Source: Lentihominibacter hominis (lineage in GTDB: Bacteria > Bacillota > Clostridia > Peptostreptococcales > Anaerovoracaceae). Taken from it: 64,000 nucleotides of DNA. Both the position numbers and the translations under genes were made by a program. The stretch spans positions 186,001 through 250,000 of the forward strand of contig NZ_JACRTA010000003.1 of the NCBI RefSeq assembly GCF_014385065.1, written 5' to 3'. Numbering within the stretch: position 1 is the first letter of the stretch; every line of letters starts with the position of its first letter. The notes beneath the pieces are model-generated. The model saw only the letters and a list, made by a program, of their open reading frames with translations. It did not search any database and was not told the origin of the DNA. Positions 34,209 to 44,196 of the stretch are shown piece after piece.

Positions 34209-37200
34209 ATGCTGTCTAAATTCAGCGTAAAACGGCCGTTTACCGTATTGGTTGCCGTAGTAATTGTTATTGTGTTCGGGGTGATATCTTTTATGAAGAT
34301 GACACCGGACCTTTTCCCTAATATAAACACCCCTTATGTGATGGTGATGACTGCATATCCGGGAGCAAGTCCCGAGGAGGCAGAAACGGAGATCACAGAG
34401 CCTATGGAGCAGCAGATGGCAACTCTTACCAATATAAAGAATGTGACATCGGTTTCGGCAGCCAATTATTCTATGATACAGATGGAGTTTTCTGACGATG
34501 TAAATATGGATGCTATTTCTGTTGATATCAGGGACAAGATAAGCCAAATAGAAGGAAATATGCCTGAAACTGCAGGAACCCCGGTAGTTATGAAAATAAA
34601 TCCGGATATGATTCCGATAGTAACGTCTGCAGTGGGCATGAAAGGAAAATCTGCGGGAGAAGTATCGCAGTTCACTAAAGAAAATCTGGAAAATCAGCTT
34701 TCCGGAGTAGAAGGCGTAGCGTCAGTTTCTGCTATGGGTATGATTTCCGATAATATACAGATAGTACTTTCTCAGAAAAAAATAGATGAAATTAATGATA
34801 AAATATCTTCAGCTATAAGCAGTCAGTTGGGAGAGGCAAAAGAACAGATAAACAGCGGAATAAGTGCAGCAAACAGTGGAAAAGAACAGATAGCTTCAGG
34901 GAAAATTGCCGTAATTGAGGGGCAGAAGCAGGCATCGCAGCAGATCGCTGCAACAAGATCTCAGCTTAAAAGCGGACGTGAGAAACTTGTCGAGCTTAAA
35001 AAACAAGGACCGACACTTAAGGCATTGCTTAAACAGTATGATGAGGCCATAGCTTCCAATAATCCTGTTGCAATAAAAGCTGCTGAACAGGCTATTGCAC
35101 TTTTGGGAATGGATGTGGATACTCTCAGAAAATCTGTCGAGCAGTTAGATACTATAGATCAGCAGATAGCTGCAGTTGATACTGCATTAAGAGATCTCGA
35201 TGCTCAGGGGGCTACTGCTACATTTACGCTGGGGAATAAGTATTCTGATCTGTCAGCCGCAGAAAGCACTATAGATGCGACAGTAAATCAACTTCAGAGT
35301 GCTCTTGCAGAACTTCAAAGCTCAGAGGAAGCCGCTCTTGCCAGTGCTGATATGACAGGTGTGCTGACAATGAACAACATATCAGCTATTTTAAATGCTC
35401 AGAATTTTTCTATGCCTGCAGGATATATAACTGACGGAGAAGCAGAAATTTTGGTAAGTGTAGGCAATAAGATAAAGGACAAAGAAGAACTGAATAATCT
35501 TGTTCTGCTTGATATGGGGATAGATGGAGTAGACCCCATAAGATTATCTGATATAGGCACTGTTACATATACTAATCAGGCAGAGGATACATATGCAAAA
35601 ATAAATGGGCAAAACGGAGTACTTTTGAGTTTTACCAAGCAGTCGAGTTATCCCACAGCTGAAGTTTCGGAAAATATTACAGACAAGTTTTCACAGCTTG
35701 AGAAACAGTATGATGAACTGGAATTTACTATGCTTTCAGATCAGGGAGAGTATATAAATATTGTTGTAGATTCTGTTCTTCAGAATCTGCTTATGGGGGC
35801 TGTACTTGCTATATTGATATTGCTGTTTTTCCTCAGAGATATCAGACCTACGCTGATAACAGCGGTCAGTATACCAATAAGTGTCGTTTTTGCTATAGTA
35901 TTGATGTATTTTTCAGGGGTTACACTGAATATGATATCATTGTCCGGCCTTGCTATAGGAGTAGGTATGCTTGTGGATAATTCTATAGTAGTGGTTGAAA
36001 ATATATATAGGCTCAGAGCTTTAGGATACAGTAGGATAAAGTCTGCAGTTTCCGGAGCGGTTCAGGTTGCGGGAGCTATTACATCATCTACTCTTACTAC
36101 GATATGTGTTTTTGTTCCTATAATATTTGTAGACGGAATGACTAAGGATTTGTTCACTGACTTGGCACTTACAGTGGCCTATTCCCTTATAGCCAGCCTT
36201 ATAATTGCATTGACTCTGGTTCCGGCGATGGCTAAGGGAATGCTGGGAAAAGACACGAAAAAATCTATTCTCAGTCAAGACGGCAAGACCATAAGTAATT
36301 ATAAGAAGATAGCCTCGTGGAGTCTGAGTCATAAAAAAACTTTGATTATAGCATCAGTGGCTATATTAGTTGTATCTACAGGGTTAGCTCTTGCAAGAGG
36401 ATTTTCTTTTATGCCTTCCATGAGTACTTCTCAAATATCTGCAACGATACAGATGCCGGAGGAAAGTTCGCTTGAAGAAACTTCGGAGACTACGGATGCG
36501 ATATCTGAAGAAATTAAGAAAGTAGATGGTGTAAAGACGGTAGGCGCTATGCTTTCCAGTGATGCTATGGGAATGTTCGGTATGTCTTCTGGTCAGCAGG
36601 ATGTGACATCTACTATGCTATACATTATATTGGATGAAAATAAAACAGAAAACGGAAGCCTTATAGACAAAAAATTAGAAAAAATGGCAGAAAAATATGG
36701 TTGTGAGATTGTTTCATCATCAGGAACGGATATGACATCTATGATGGGAGGATCAGGTGTGTCTCTGAATCTTTACAGTGGTGATCTTGAAATTTTAAGA
36801 AAAACAGGTTCATCTATAGAGGATGCTTTGAGAGATATGAAACAGCTTGAAGAAATTTCTGATGTAGATGAGGACAGTACAGAGGAAATGAAAATAGTAG
36901 TGGATAAGAATCTGGCTATGAAAGAAGGGTTAACTACAGCACAGGTATATCAGCAGGTTTCTTCTAAACTTACAAAGGAAGCGACAGCTACTTCAATTAA
37001 GCAGTCTGATAAATCGGTAGATGTTATAGTTGAGAATACTGTCTCAGAGAATATTGATAAGGATGACCTTATGAATATGAAACTTTCTGCCGATAAAAAA
37101 GACGGGACTAAATCAGAGATAACATTATCGTCCATAGCTTCTGTAGAAACAGGGAAGTCCATGAATTCCATAAATCATGATAATCAGAAAAGAAGTCTTA

Positions 37201-37874
37201 AGGTTACGGCGGCAGTGAAAGAAGGATATAACGTAACACATGTGACTGATGAAGTGAAAAAGATGATTCAAAAGGAAAAACTTGTGCCTGAAAACGTCAA
37301 GATAGAATACGGCGGTGAAAATGAAGAGATCGTGGATGCCATGAAGCAGATGCTGCTGATGCTTGTAGTGGGACTCGTTCTGGTCTATCTTATTATGGTG
37401 GCGCAGTTTCAATCACTGCGATCTCCATTTATCGTGATATTTACTATTCCGCTGGCTTTTACGGGAGGAATGCTGGCACTGCTTGTATGCGGTCAAGATG
37501 TTAGTGTGGTCTCTATGATGGGTTTTGTTATGCTGATGGGCGTTGTGGTAAATAATGCTATAGTGTTGGTTGACTGTATAAACAAATTCCGCATGGAAGG
37601 AATGGAAATGGATGAAGCTATCATAAATGCCGGGGCTGTAAGAATGCGTCCTGTACTGATGACTGCCATAACTACTATACTGGGGCTTTTGCCTCTTGCC
37701 ATAGGAATAGGTACAGGAGCGGAAATGATACAGCCTGTAGCTATTGTCTGCATAGGAGGGCTGCTTTATGCAACTCTTATGACTTTAGTTATAATTCCGA
37801 TCATGTACAAGATTTTTGCCAAGAAACATATTGAAAAAATTAAAGAGGAAGACCTTGAAATACTGTCAGTATAA
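34209..37874 (+). CDS. RND family efflux transporter (AcrB/SwrC-like) with helical insertion
   Basis: A 1221-residue proton-driven RND pump. The first helix (FSVKRPFTVLVAVVIVIVFGV), the PDLFPNINTPYV porter motif, GVGMLVDNSIVVVENIYR near residue 590 and the matching second half (GVVVNNAIVLVDCINK near 1120) are classical. An insertion of about 190 residues (roughly 200-390), rich in Gln, Ser and Ala with heptad-like spacing, lies in the first porter domain and probably forms a coiled coil. That may replace an adaptor, because no membrane-fusion gene is nearby and a Gram-positive has no outer membrane. AGGAGG precedes the ATG. Confidence 0.92.
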   Translation: MLSKFSVKRPFTVLVAVVIVIVFGVISFMKMTPDLFPNINTPYVMVMTAYPGASPEEAETEITEPMEQQMATLTNIKNVTSVSAANYSMIQMEFSDDVNMDAISVDIRDKISQIEGNMPETAGTPVVMKINPDMIPIVTSAVGMKGKSAGEVSQFTKENLENQLSGVEGVASVSAMGMISDNIQIVLSQKKIDEINDKISSAISSQLGEAKEQINSGISAANSGKEQIASGKIAVIEGQKQASQQIAATRSQLKSGREKLVELKKQGPTLKALLKQYDEAIASNNPVAIKAAEQAIALLGMDVDTLRKSVEQLDTIDQQIAAVDTALRDLDAQGATATFTLGNKYSDLSAAESTIDATVNQLQSALAELQSSEEAALASADMTGVLTMNNISAILNAQNFSMPAGYITDGEAEILVSVGNKIKDKEELNNLVLLDMGIDGVDPIRLSDIGTVTYTNQAEDTYAKINGQNGVLLSFTKQSSYPTAEVSENITDKFSQLEKQYDELEFTMLSDQGEYINIVVDSVLQNLLMGAVLAILILLFFLRDIRPTLITAVSIPISVVFAIVLMYFSGVTLNMISLSGLAIGVGMLVDNSIVVVENIYRLRALGYSRIKSAVSGAVQVAGAITSSTLTTICVFVPIIFVDGMTKDLFTDLALTVAYSLIASLIIALTLVPAMAKGMLGKDTKKSILSQDGKTISNYKKIASWSLSHKKTLIIASVAILVVSTGLALARGFSFMPSMSTSQISATIQMPEESSLEETSETTDAISEEIKKVDGVKTVGAMLSSDAMGMFGMSSGQQDVTSTMLYIILDENKTENGSLIDKKLEKMAEKYGCEIVSSSGTDMTSMMGGSGVSLNLYSGDLEILRKTGSSIEDALRDMKQLEEISDVDEDSTEEMKIVVDKNLAMKEGLTTAQVYQQVSSKLTKEATATSIKQSDKSVDVIVENTVSENIDKDDLMNMKLSADKKDGTKSEITLSSIASVETGKSMNSINHDNQKRSLKVTAAVKEGYNVTHVTDEVKKMIQKEKLVPENVKIEYGGENEEIVDAMKQMLLMLVVGLVLVYLIMVAQFQSLRSPFIVIFTIPLAFTGGMLALLVCGQDVSVVSMMGFVMLMGVVVNNAIVLVDCINKFRMEGMEMDEAIINAGAVRMRPVLMTAITTILGLLPLAIGIGTGAEMIQPVAIVCIGGLLYATLMTLVIIPIMYKIFAKKHIEKIKEEDLEILSV

Positions 37875-37883
37875 TGATATAAT
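37855..37883 (+). promoter_or_regulatory. Promoter of tRNA-Leu(CAA)
   Basis: TTGAAA (37855-37860), a 17-base spacer and TATAAT (37878-37883). It overlaps the last codons of the RND gene. Confidence 0.75.
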
Positions 37884-37894
37884 CAATATGCTGT

Positions 37895-37981
37895 GCCGGC
37901 GTGATGGAATTGGCAGACGTGCGGGACTCAAAATCCCGTGGTGGCAACACCGTATGGGTTCGACCCCCATCGCCGGCACCA
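37895..37981 (+). tRNA. tRNA-Leu (anticodon CAA)
   Basis: An 87-base class II tRNA with encoded CCA. Acceptor arms GCCGGCG and CGCCGGC pair fully. The stem CGGGA/TCCCG holds the loop CTCAAAA, giving anticodon CAA. A long variable arm and the GGTTCGACCC T-arm are present. Confidence 0.96.
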
Positions 37982-38035
37982 TTATCTTCGGATAAAAATA
38001 AATTATAGAACACACTCAAACAGGAGGAGCGTTAA

Positions 38036-38485
38036 ATGAACGGAACTTTGACGATGTTATTGCCATTAGTCATTTTGCTGGCCGTAATGTATTTTTTACT
38101 TATCAGACCACAGAAGAAGAGAGAAAAAGAAATCAATGCTATGAGAAGAGGTATCCAGGTAGGAGATGAGATCATAACTATCGGAGGTATCTGCGGAAAG
38201 ATTGTCAAGACAAAAGAAGAATCTCTCGTCATACAGGTGGGAGCAGATAAAGTGAAATTCGAAATCATGAGATGGGCAGTTTCAAAAGTAGTTGAGGAAA
38301 GCAAGAGACCTGCGGCGAAGGCTAAGGAAGAGGTTGAAGAGATCGAAGAAACCGAAGAAGTAAAGCCTGCTAAACCAAAGAGAATGAAAAAAGCAGCTCC
38401 TGCTCAAGAAGAAACAATCGAAGCGGAAGCAACTGAAGAAGTTGGAGAAACAGAAGAATCTGCTGAAGCAACTGAAGAAAAATAA
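38036..38485 (+). CDS. yajC: Preprotein translocase subunit YajC
   Basis: A 149-residue Sec accessory protein. A single N-terminal membrane span (about residues 5-21) is followed by FLLIRPQKKREKE and the GDEIITIGGICGKI motif (about 43-55). The C-terminal 50 residues are an acidic Glu/Ala tail with a basic patch, longer than in E. coli. AGGAGG precedes the ATG. It may be co-transcribed with the tRNA-Leu just upstream. secDF lies two genes downstream, the usual order in Firmicutes. Confidence 0.95.
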   Translation: MNGTLTMLLPLVILLAVMYFLLIRPQKKREKEINAMRRGIQVGDEIITIGGICGKIVKTKEESLVIQVGADKVKFEIMRWAVSKVVEESKRPAAKAKEEVEEIEETEEVKPAKPKRMKKAAPAQEETIEAEATEEVGETEESAEATEEK

Positions 38486-38497
38486 ACAGAAATTTTA

Positions 38498-38520
38498 AGA
38501 GAGGGAGACCTCTCTTTTTT
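38498..38520 (+). terminator. Terminator after yajC
   Basis: AGAGAGG (38498-38504), loop GAGA, CCTCTCT (38509-38515), then T residues. Confidence 0.85.
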
Positions 38521-38601
38521 CGTGGTCAATAAATCTGTTCGCCCTGTGTGTTTTCATAATTAGCTGATGAGTGCAATATAATAAATTATCGGAGGTGAAT
38601 T

Positions 38602-38967
38602 ATGGAAATATTAAGAAGAACATTAAAAGCTTATATGTTAACATTATGTATCTTTGTGATACTCACATTTGTTCTTGCGGCAATCATCAATTTTACAGGA
38701 TTCAGGGAGAGCTGGACGTTCGCAGCTTTGTTGGTGGCTTTATCTGTGTCATGTACGTTTATTGGTGTAATGGAAGGCAATATCGTAGGGAAAAAGGGGC
38801 TTCTTGTGGGAGCAGCTTCTTCGGCTGTTTTGATTCTTATAATACTTTTGGCGGTGGGAGGAGTTTTCGCAGGAGTCTTTGGAATGCACAGTTTCAATAT
38901 TTTTTATATTATTCCGGTTATCATAGGCGCTGTCGGAGGAGTTTTCGGTGCAAATCTTGCTAAATAA
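38602..38967 (+). CDS. TIGR04086 family membrane protein
   Basis: A 121-residue protein with four membrane spans, matching the TIGR04086/YrzE-like family found between yajC and secD in Firmicutes. The marks are the short RRTLKAYMLT start, the GKKGLLVGA loop and a final GGVFGANLAK. Its function is unknown; the constant position beside Sec genes hints at an export or envelope role. CGGAGGTG precedes the ATG. An overlapping frame from 38571 is a shadow. Confidence 0.85.
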   Translation: MEILRRTLKAYMLTLCIFVILTFVLAAIINFTGFRESWTFAALLVALSVSCTFIGVMEGNIVGKKGLLVGAASSAVLILIILLAVGGVFAGVFGMHSFNIFYIIPVIIGAVGGVFGANLAK

Positions 38968-39044
38968 AAAAGCAGACCTTACCTGCGGTTAGTTCATATA
39001 ACAGAGTAATATTTTCGGCATGATGAAAAATCAGTGGATTTTCC

Positions 39045-39073
39045 TTGTTTACAAGCACAAAAAGTAGTAAACT
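39045..39073 (+). promoter_or_regulatory. Possible promoter of secDF
   Basis: TTGTTT (39045-39050), a 17-base spacer and TAAACT (39068-39073). A modest match. Confidence 0.4.
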
Positions 39074-39138
39074 AATAAAAGTATGATTAAATGGATTTTT
39101 TGTCGTCTGTTTAAAATAAATCATAGCCGGAGGATCAG

Positions 39139-41517
39139 ATGAACTATAAGTTAAAAAGAGTTTTAGCAGTATTGTTTGTTGTCATAATAGCCGTGGGATG
39201 GTATCTTACTATCTTCGGAGCGGGACCTATAGATCCCATAAAGGACAGAATAAAACTGGGCCTTGATATTAAGGGCGGGGTTTATGTAGTAATGGAAGCA
39301 GATACGGATCTTAAAGGTGATGATCTTCGGGAGGCAATGGAACAGACACAAAGTGTCATTGAGGAGAGGGTCAATCAGATGGGGCTGGCCGAGCCGGTCG
39401 TTACTATAGAGGGAGAGAAGCGAATAAGGGTGGAACTGCCGGGAGCAGATGATGCCCAGCAGGCCATAGAACAGATAGGAAAAACTGCGCAGCTTCAGTT
39501 TGCTCTTGCTGATGGAACGATAGTTTTAGATGGAGGCAATGTTAAAGATGCATCTATTGCTACAGATAGTGAAAAAGCAGGGTATGCTGTTTCTCTTGAA
39601 TTTGACAGTGAAGGAGCGGATCTTTTTTATCAGGCAACGACCAAAGCATATAACGGAACTGTGACATCTTCTGTAGAAGGGGTTTCCAATAAATCTATAA
39701 TGATAATACTTGACGGACAGATTATCTCGTATCCGGAAGTAAATGAGCCTATAAGTGGAGGAAAATGCAGTATTACAGGCAATTTTTCTCAGGAAGAAGC
39801 TTCTAATCTGGCCGCTTTGATAAGAGGCGGAGCGCTGCCTTTGGAGTTACATGAAGTTAATTCTTCTGTTCAGTCGGCAAAGATAGGATATGATGCTCTT
39901 GAAATGAGTGTTTACGCAGGACTTATAGGTCTTGCCATAATATTGATACTCATGCTTGTAGCATACAGAGGAATGGGGCTTGCGGCTGATCTTGCGTTAC
40001 TGTTTTATGTGGTGATAGTACTGAATGTAATGGCATTTATGGGAAGTGTACTGACATTGCCGGGTATTGCAGGTATTATCTTATCAGTAGGAATGGCAGT
40101 GGATGCCAATGTTGTTATCTTCTCAAGAATAAGAGAGGAGATTGAATCGGGGAAGACGGTAAGATCTGCTGTGCAGATTGGATTTAAGCGTGCCATGAGT
40201 ACTGTTATAGATTCTCAGGTAACTACTCTTATTGCGGCTGTTATCTTATATGAAATAGGAACGAGTTCGGTAAAAGGTTTCGCATGGACCTTCATGATAG
40301 GTATTGTTGTAAGTATCTTTACAGCAGTAGTTGTCACTCATTTATACGTAAGCATTATGTCTGAAGGCAAGAGAACAGGACGCAAAGGTTTTTTTGGGAT
40401 AAAGAAAAACAACAAGGCCACTTTCTCTATAAACAGAGACCTTCATTTTATAAAATACAGAAAAATATATTACGGAATATCTGTGGCTATTATGGTGGTG
40501 GGCCTTGTATGCGGCGTAGTCAGAGGATTGAACTATGGCATTGATTTTACCGGTGGAACGATGATTCAGATGGATATGGGGAAAGAAATATCGATTTCCG
40601 ATGTTGAAAAAGCCATAAAAGAATATGATCTGGAGCCGGAAATAATATATTCGGGAGAAAACAATGACCAGATAGTCATCAGGACTATAGAGTCTCTTGA
40701 TACTGATGAGAGAGCTGAAGTTATAGGAACTATAAACGATACTTTCGGTACGACGCAGGAAGACGTGGTAGCGGAAGAACTTTTTGGTCCGTCAGTGGGA
40801 AAAGAACTCAGAAATAATGCTGTTTTGGCAACAGTTCTGGCCGCTGTGTGTATGCTGATTTATATAAGATTCAGATTTTCACAGTGGAAATTCGGCGGTG
40901 CGGCGCTTCTTGGAGTGCTTCATGATGTACTGATAGTCATAGCATTTTATGCCATATTTAATATCACTATCAATAATCCTTTCATTGCGGGTATACTTAC
41001 AGTAGTGGGATATTCTATAAATGACACTATCGTGGTATTCGACAGAATACGTGAGAATATAAAATATATGAAGAAAGGAAGCACAGAACAGCTCGTTGAT
41101 AGGAGTATAACTCAGACTTTGGGCCGTTCCATGATGACTTCGGCAACTACATTGATAGTTATGATACCTTTGCTTATTATGGCAGGAGATGCTATAAGAG
41201 AGTTTGTTATACCTTTGATGGTGGGCATTATTGCCGGAGCATATTCCTCCATAGGAACCTGCAGTCCTCTTTATTATGAGTTTTCGAGACCGGGAAGAAT
41301 GTCCAAATATGAAAAACATGTAAAAGCAAATCAGAAAAAGAAAAGAAAGGAAGAAAAATTCCAGGAAGTGAAAGCACTGGAAGAAAAACATGATCCGGAA
41401 CCGGAAGTTGAGGCAGGAAGACCTTTAAACGAAAAGGAAAATAATGCTGTCGATAAAAATAAGCCTAAAACAAATGAAAAAAGATCAAAACGTTATGTAA
41501 AAGGAAATAAAAAGTAA
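39139..41517 (+). CDS. secDF: Protein translocase subunit SecDF (fused)
   Basis: A 792-residue fusion of SecD (about 1-415) and SecF (about 435-725), which uses the proton gradient to pull exported proteins out of SecYEG. The SecD marks are KLGLDIKGGVYVVMEAD near residue 37 and the GIAGIILSVGMAVDANVVIFSRIREE segment near 310. The SecF marks are GLNYGIDFTGGTMIQM near 467 and GYSINDTIVVFDRIRENI near 620. A basic and acidic tail of about 70 residues is likely disordered. It ends 14 bases before rel, with no terminator between. Confidence 0.96.
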   Translation: MNYKLKRVLAVLFVVIIAVGWYLTIFGAGPIDPIKDRIKLGLDIKGGVYVVMEADTDLKGDDLREAMEQTQSVIEERVNQMGLAEPVVTIEGEKRIRVELPGADDAQQAIEQIGKTAQLQFALADGTIVLDGGNVKDASIATDSEKAGYAVSLEFDSEGADLFYQATTKAYNGTVTSSVEGVSNKSIMIILDGQIISYPEVNEPISGGKCSITGNFSQEEASNLAALIRGGALPLELHEVNSSVQSAKIGYDALEMSVYAGLIGLAIILILMLVAYRGMGLAADLALLFYVVIVLNVMAFMGSVLTLPGIAGIILSVGMAVDANVVIFSRIREEIESGKTVRSAVQIGFKRAMSTVIDSQVTTLIAAVILYEIGTSSVKGFAWTFMIGIVVSIFTAVVVTHLYVSIMSEGKRTGRKGFFGIKKNNKATFSINRDLHFIKYRKIYYGISVAIMVVGLVCGVVRGLNYGIDFTGGTMIQMDMGKEISISDVEKAIKEYDLEPEIIYSGENNDQIVIRTIESLDTDERAEVIGTINDTFGTTQEDVVAEELFGPSVGKELRNNAVLATVLAAVCMLIYIRFRFSQWKFGGAALLGVLHDVLIVIAFYAIFNITINNPFIAGILTVVGYSINDTIVVFDRIRENIKYMKKGSTEQLVDRSITQTLGRSMMTSATTLIVMIPLLIMAGDAIREFVIPLMVGIIAGAYSSIGTCSPLYYEFSRPGRMSKYEKHVKANQKKKRKEEKFQEVKALEEKHDPEPEVEAGRPLNEKENNAVDKNKPKTNEKRSKRYVKGNKK

Positions 41518-41531
41518 AGGGCATCTATGTT

Positions 41532-43736
41532 ATGATGAAAAGAAAAGAATTCCTAAACACTATTTTAAAATTTAATTCCAATTACGATATCGAACTGATA
41601 GGAAGAGCATATGATGTCGCTGAAGAAATGCACAGAAGTCAGCTGCGTAAATCAGGCGAACCGTATTTGATACATCCTATGGCTGTCGCCGAAATACTGG
41701 CTGATTTGGGAATGGACGAAGAAACTATTGTAGCCGGCCTTTTGCATGATGTCGTTGAGGATACTGAGTATACGGAAAAGCAGCTGGTAGCCGATTTTGG
41801 AGAAGAAGTAGGTCTGCTGGTGGATGGAGTCACGAAGCTGGGTTCACTTAAATTCCAGAGTAAAGAAGAAAGGCAGGCAGAAAACCTCAGAAAAATGTTT
41901 CTTGCCATGTCAAAGGATATAAGGGTTCTGATAATAAAACTTTCAGACAGACTCCATAATCTCAGAACGATCAATTATATGACTCATGATAAAATAATTG
42001 AAAAGTGCCGGGAAACACTTGATATATATGCGCCTCTTGCAGCAAGGCTCGGTATATATACCATGAAAATGGAGCTTGAGGATATAGCTTTGAAGTTTTT
42101 GGAACCTGAAGCCTATTATGAACTTGCAGAGCAGGTGAACGAGAGAAAAGGCGAACGGGAAAAATCTATAGAAACAGTAGTGGAAAAAATAAAAAAATCA
42201 CTGGATGAAATAGATATAAAGTATGATATATATGGTCGGTCCAAACATTTTTACAGTATATATAAAAAAATGAAATACCAGCATAAGAGTATTGATGAGA
42301 TTTTTGATCTTATGGCTGTGAGAGTCATTGTTGAAACAGTAAGAGATTGTTACGCTGTGTTAGGTATGGTGCATACTATGTGGACTCCTATACCGGGAAG
42401 ATTTAAAGATTATATAGCTATGCCTAAACCTAATATGTATCAGTCACTTCACACTACAGTCATAAGTGAAAACGGTAAACCCTTTGAGATACAAATCCGT
42501 ACTTATGAAATGCACAGAATTGCCGAATATGGTATAGCTGCTCACTGGAAATATAAAGAAGGAATCGAGTCAGATAAAGAAGAAGTTAAGCTTTCATGGC
42601 TGAGGCAGGCTCTTGAATGGCAAAAAGATGTAAAAGATCCTAAGGAATTTATGGAGTCCTTGAAGATGGATCTGTTCTCAGGGCAAGTGTTTGTTTTTAC
42701 TCCTCAGGGAGATGTCATAGAGTTGCCGGCGGATTCTACTCCTCTTGATTTTGCTTTCAAGATACATTCCGATGTAGGGTGTAAATGTGTAGGAGCTAGG
42801 GTGAACGGCAAGATGGTTACTATAGACCATAAGCTTGAAAACGGTAATATTGTAGAGATAGTGACTTCTCCCAATGCCGCAGGCCCCAGCATAGATTGGC
42901 TTAAGATAGCCAAAAGCAGTTCTGCCAGAAACAAAATAAGACAATGGCTGAAAAAGGAAAGTAAAACGGACAGTATAGATAAAGGTAAAGATCTTCTTGA
43001 TAAATATATAAGAAAAAAAGGACATGATCCAAGAGATCTTTTAAAGAATACCTTTCTTGTTAGGGCAGTTAGGGAGATGGGATATAAAAGCAGTGACGAG
43101 CTTTATAACCATTTGGCAAACGGCGGAACTTTGCTGACAAAGCTTAACAATCTTTTGCTTAAATACGATGCCGAAGCAAAAGAAGCAGAAGCTGAAAAAG
43201 AAAAAAGCCTTCTTGAGAACCTCAATGAAATGAGCGAGAAGACTCAGAAACGTATACAGCAGAAGAAACATAAGAAGGAAGACAATTCAGGTGTAGTAGT
43301 AGATGGCGTTAATAATCTTATGATAAGGATAGCCAGGTGCTGTAATCCTGTACCGGGAGACGATATAGTCGGATTCATAACTAAAGGCAGAGGGATTTCC
43401 GTTCACAGAAGAGACTGTGATAATCTTAAGTCTCTGTCTCCTGCCGATAAAGCAAGATTTATTGATGTGAGATGGGATAAAGATATATTGGACAAGTCTT
43501 TTGATACTGAGATAAGCCTTATTGCGAAAGACCAGAAGAGTATGCTTTCCAGCATATCTAAAATTTGTGAAGACATGGATGTTCATATATCGGGATTAAA
43601 TGCAAAATCTAATAAAGATGAGACTGTCAAGATAAACTTGACTCTTTCCATAAAAAATAAGGAACAGATGGAGAAAATATGCCGTTCTCTCAAGGGAATT
43701 CCGGGGATATTAGAGGCATACAGAGCAACAACATGA
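41532..43736 (+). CDS. rel: Bifunctional (p)ppGpp synthetase/hydrolase Rel
   Basis: A 734-residue stringent-response enzyme. The HD hydrolase domain (about 25-180) has LIHPMAVAEIL and GLLHDVVEDT, intact for degradation, followed by KLSDRLHNLRT. The synthetase domain (about 225-340) has GRSKHFYSIYKKM, DLMAVRVIV and DYIAMPKPNMYQSLHT. The TGS domain (about 390-450) and a C-terminal ACT domain complete the long RelA/SpoT homologue layout. Adjacent ATGs (41532, 41535) have only a weak AAAGGG upstream. Its stop overlaps the dtd start (ATGA at 43733). Polyphosphate genes at the window start may be linked to it physiologically. Confidence 0.96.
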   Translation: MMKRKEFLNTILKFNSNYDIELIGRAYDVAEEMHRSQLRKSGEPYLIHPMAVAEILADLGMDEETIVAGLLHDVVEDTEYTEKQLVADFGEEVGLLVDGVTKLGSLKFQSKEERQAENLRKMFLAMSKDIRVLIIKLSDRLHNLRTINYMTHDKIIEKCRETLDIYAPLAARLGIYTMKMELEDIALKFLEPEAYYELAEQVNERKGEREKSIETVVEKIKKSLDEIDIKYDIYGRSKHFYSIYKKMKYQHKSIDEIFDLMAVRVIVETVRDCYAVLGMVHTMWTPIPGRFKDYIAMPKPNMYQSLHTTVISENGKPFEIQIRTYEMHRIAEYGIAAHWKYKEGIESDKEEVKLSWLRQALEWQKDVKDPKEFMESLKMDLFSGQVFVFTPQGDVIELPADSTPLDFAFKIHSDVGCKCVGARVNGKMVTIDHKLENGNIVEIVTSPNAAGPSIDWLKIAKSSSARNKIRQWLKKESKTDSIDKGKDLLDKYIRKKGHDPRDLLKNTFLVRAVREMGYKSSDELYNHLANGGTLLTKLNNLLLKYDAEAKEAEAEKEKSLLENLNEMSEKTQKRIQQKKHKKEDNSGVVVDGVNNLMIRIARCCNPVPGDDIVGFITKGRGISVHRRDCDNLKSLSPADKARFIDVRWDKDILDKSFDTEISLIAKDQKSMLSSISKICEDMDVHISGLNAKSNKDETVKINLTLSIKNKEQMEKICRSLKGIPGILEAYRATT

Positions 43737-44182
43737 GAGCAGTAATACAGAGAGTAAAAAGCAGCAAAGTCACTGTAGACGAAAAAGTGACGGGAGCCAT
43801 AGGAAGAGGCCTTATGGTTCTTATTGGTGTCGAAGTCGGAGATTCAGAAAAAGACGCACAATATATTGCAGATAAAGTTACAGGACTGCGTATTTTTGAA
43901 GATGAAAACGGAAAAATGAATCTTTCTGTAAAAGAAACAAACGGAAAGATTCTTGCAGTATCCCAGTTTACGCTTTTGGGAGATGTAAGGAAAGGGAAAA
44001 GACCAAGCTTTACAAAAGCTGCGCGCCCTGAAGAGGCTCAGTCTCTTTACAGGAGAGTTATAGAAAATATAATATCGCAGGGCATAGATGTAGAGGAAGG
44101 GATATTCCAAGAGGAAATGCTGGTAGAGATTTACAATGACGGCCCTGTAACTATACTTCTTGATAGCAACAAGAAATTTTGA
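43733..44182 (+). CDS. dtd: D-aminoacyl-tRNA deacylase
   Basis: A 149-residue Dtd, which removes D-amino acids wrongly attached to tRNA. The N-terminal MRAVIQRVKSSKVTVD, the SQFTLLGDVRKGKRP stretch near residue 77 and the C-terminal NDGPVTILLDS (the GP cis-dipeptide motif) are diagnostic. ATG 43733 overlaps the rel stop. An upstream in-frame extension inside rel is rejected. The rel-dtd order is conserved in Firmicutes. Confidence 0.95.
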   Translation: MRAVIQRVKSSKVTVDEKVTGAIGRGLMVLIGVEVGDSEKDAQYIADKVTGLRIFEDENGKMNLSVKETNGKILAVSQFTLLGDVRKGKRPSFTKAARPEEAQSLYRRVIENIISQGIDVEEGIFQEEMLVEIYNDGPVTILLDSNKKF

Positions 44183-44196
44183 AAGGAGATTATAAA

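Noticed and set aside
38571..38963. A 130-residue ORF overlapping the TIGR04086 gene
   Set aside because: Shadow frame rich in Cys, Arg and Tyr; the other frame has a good ribosome site and matches a known family.
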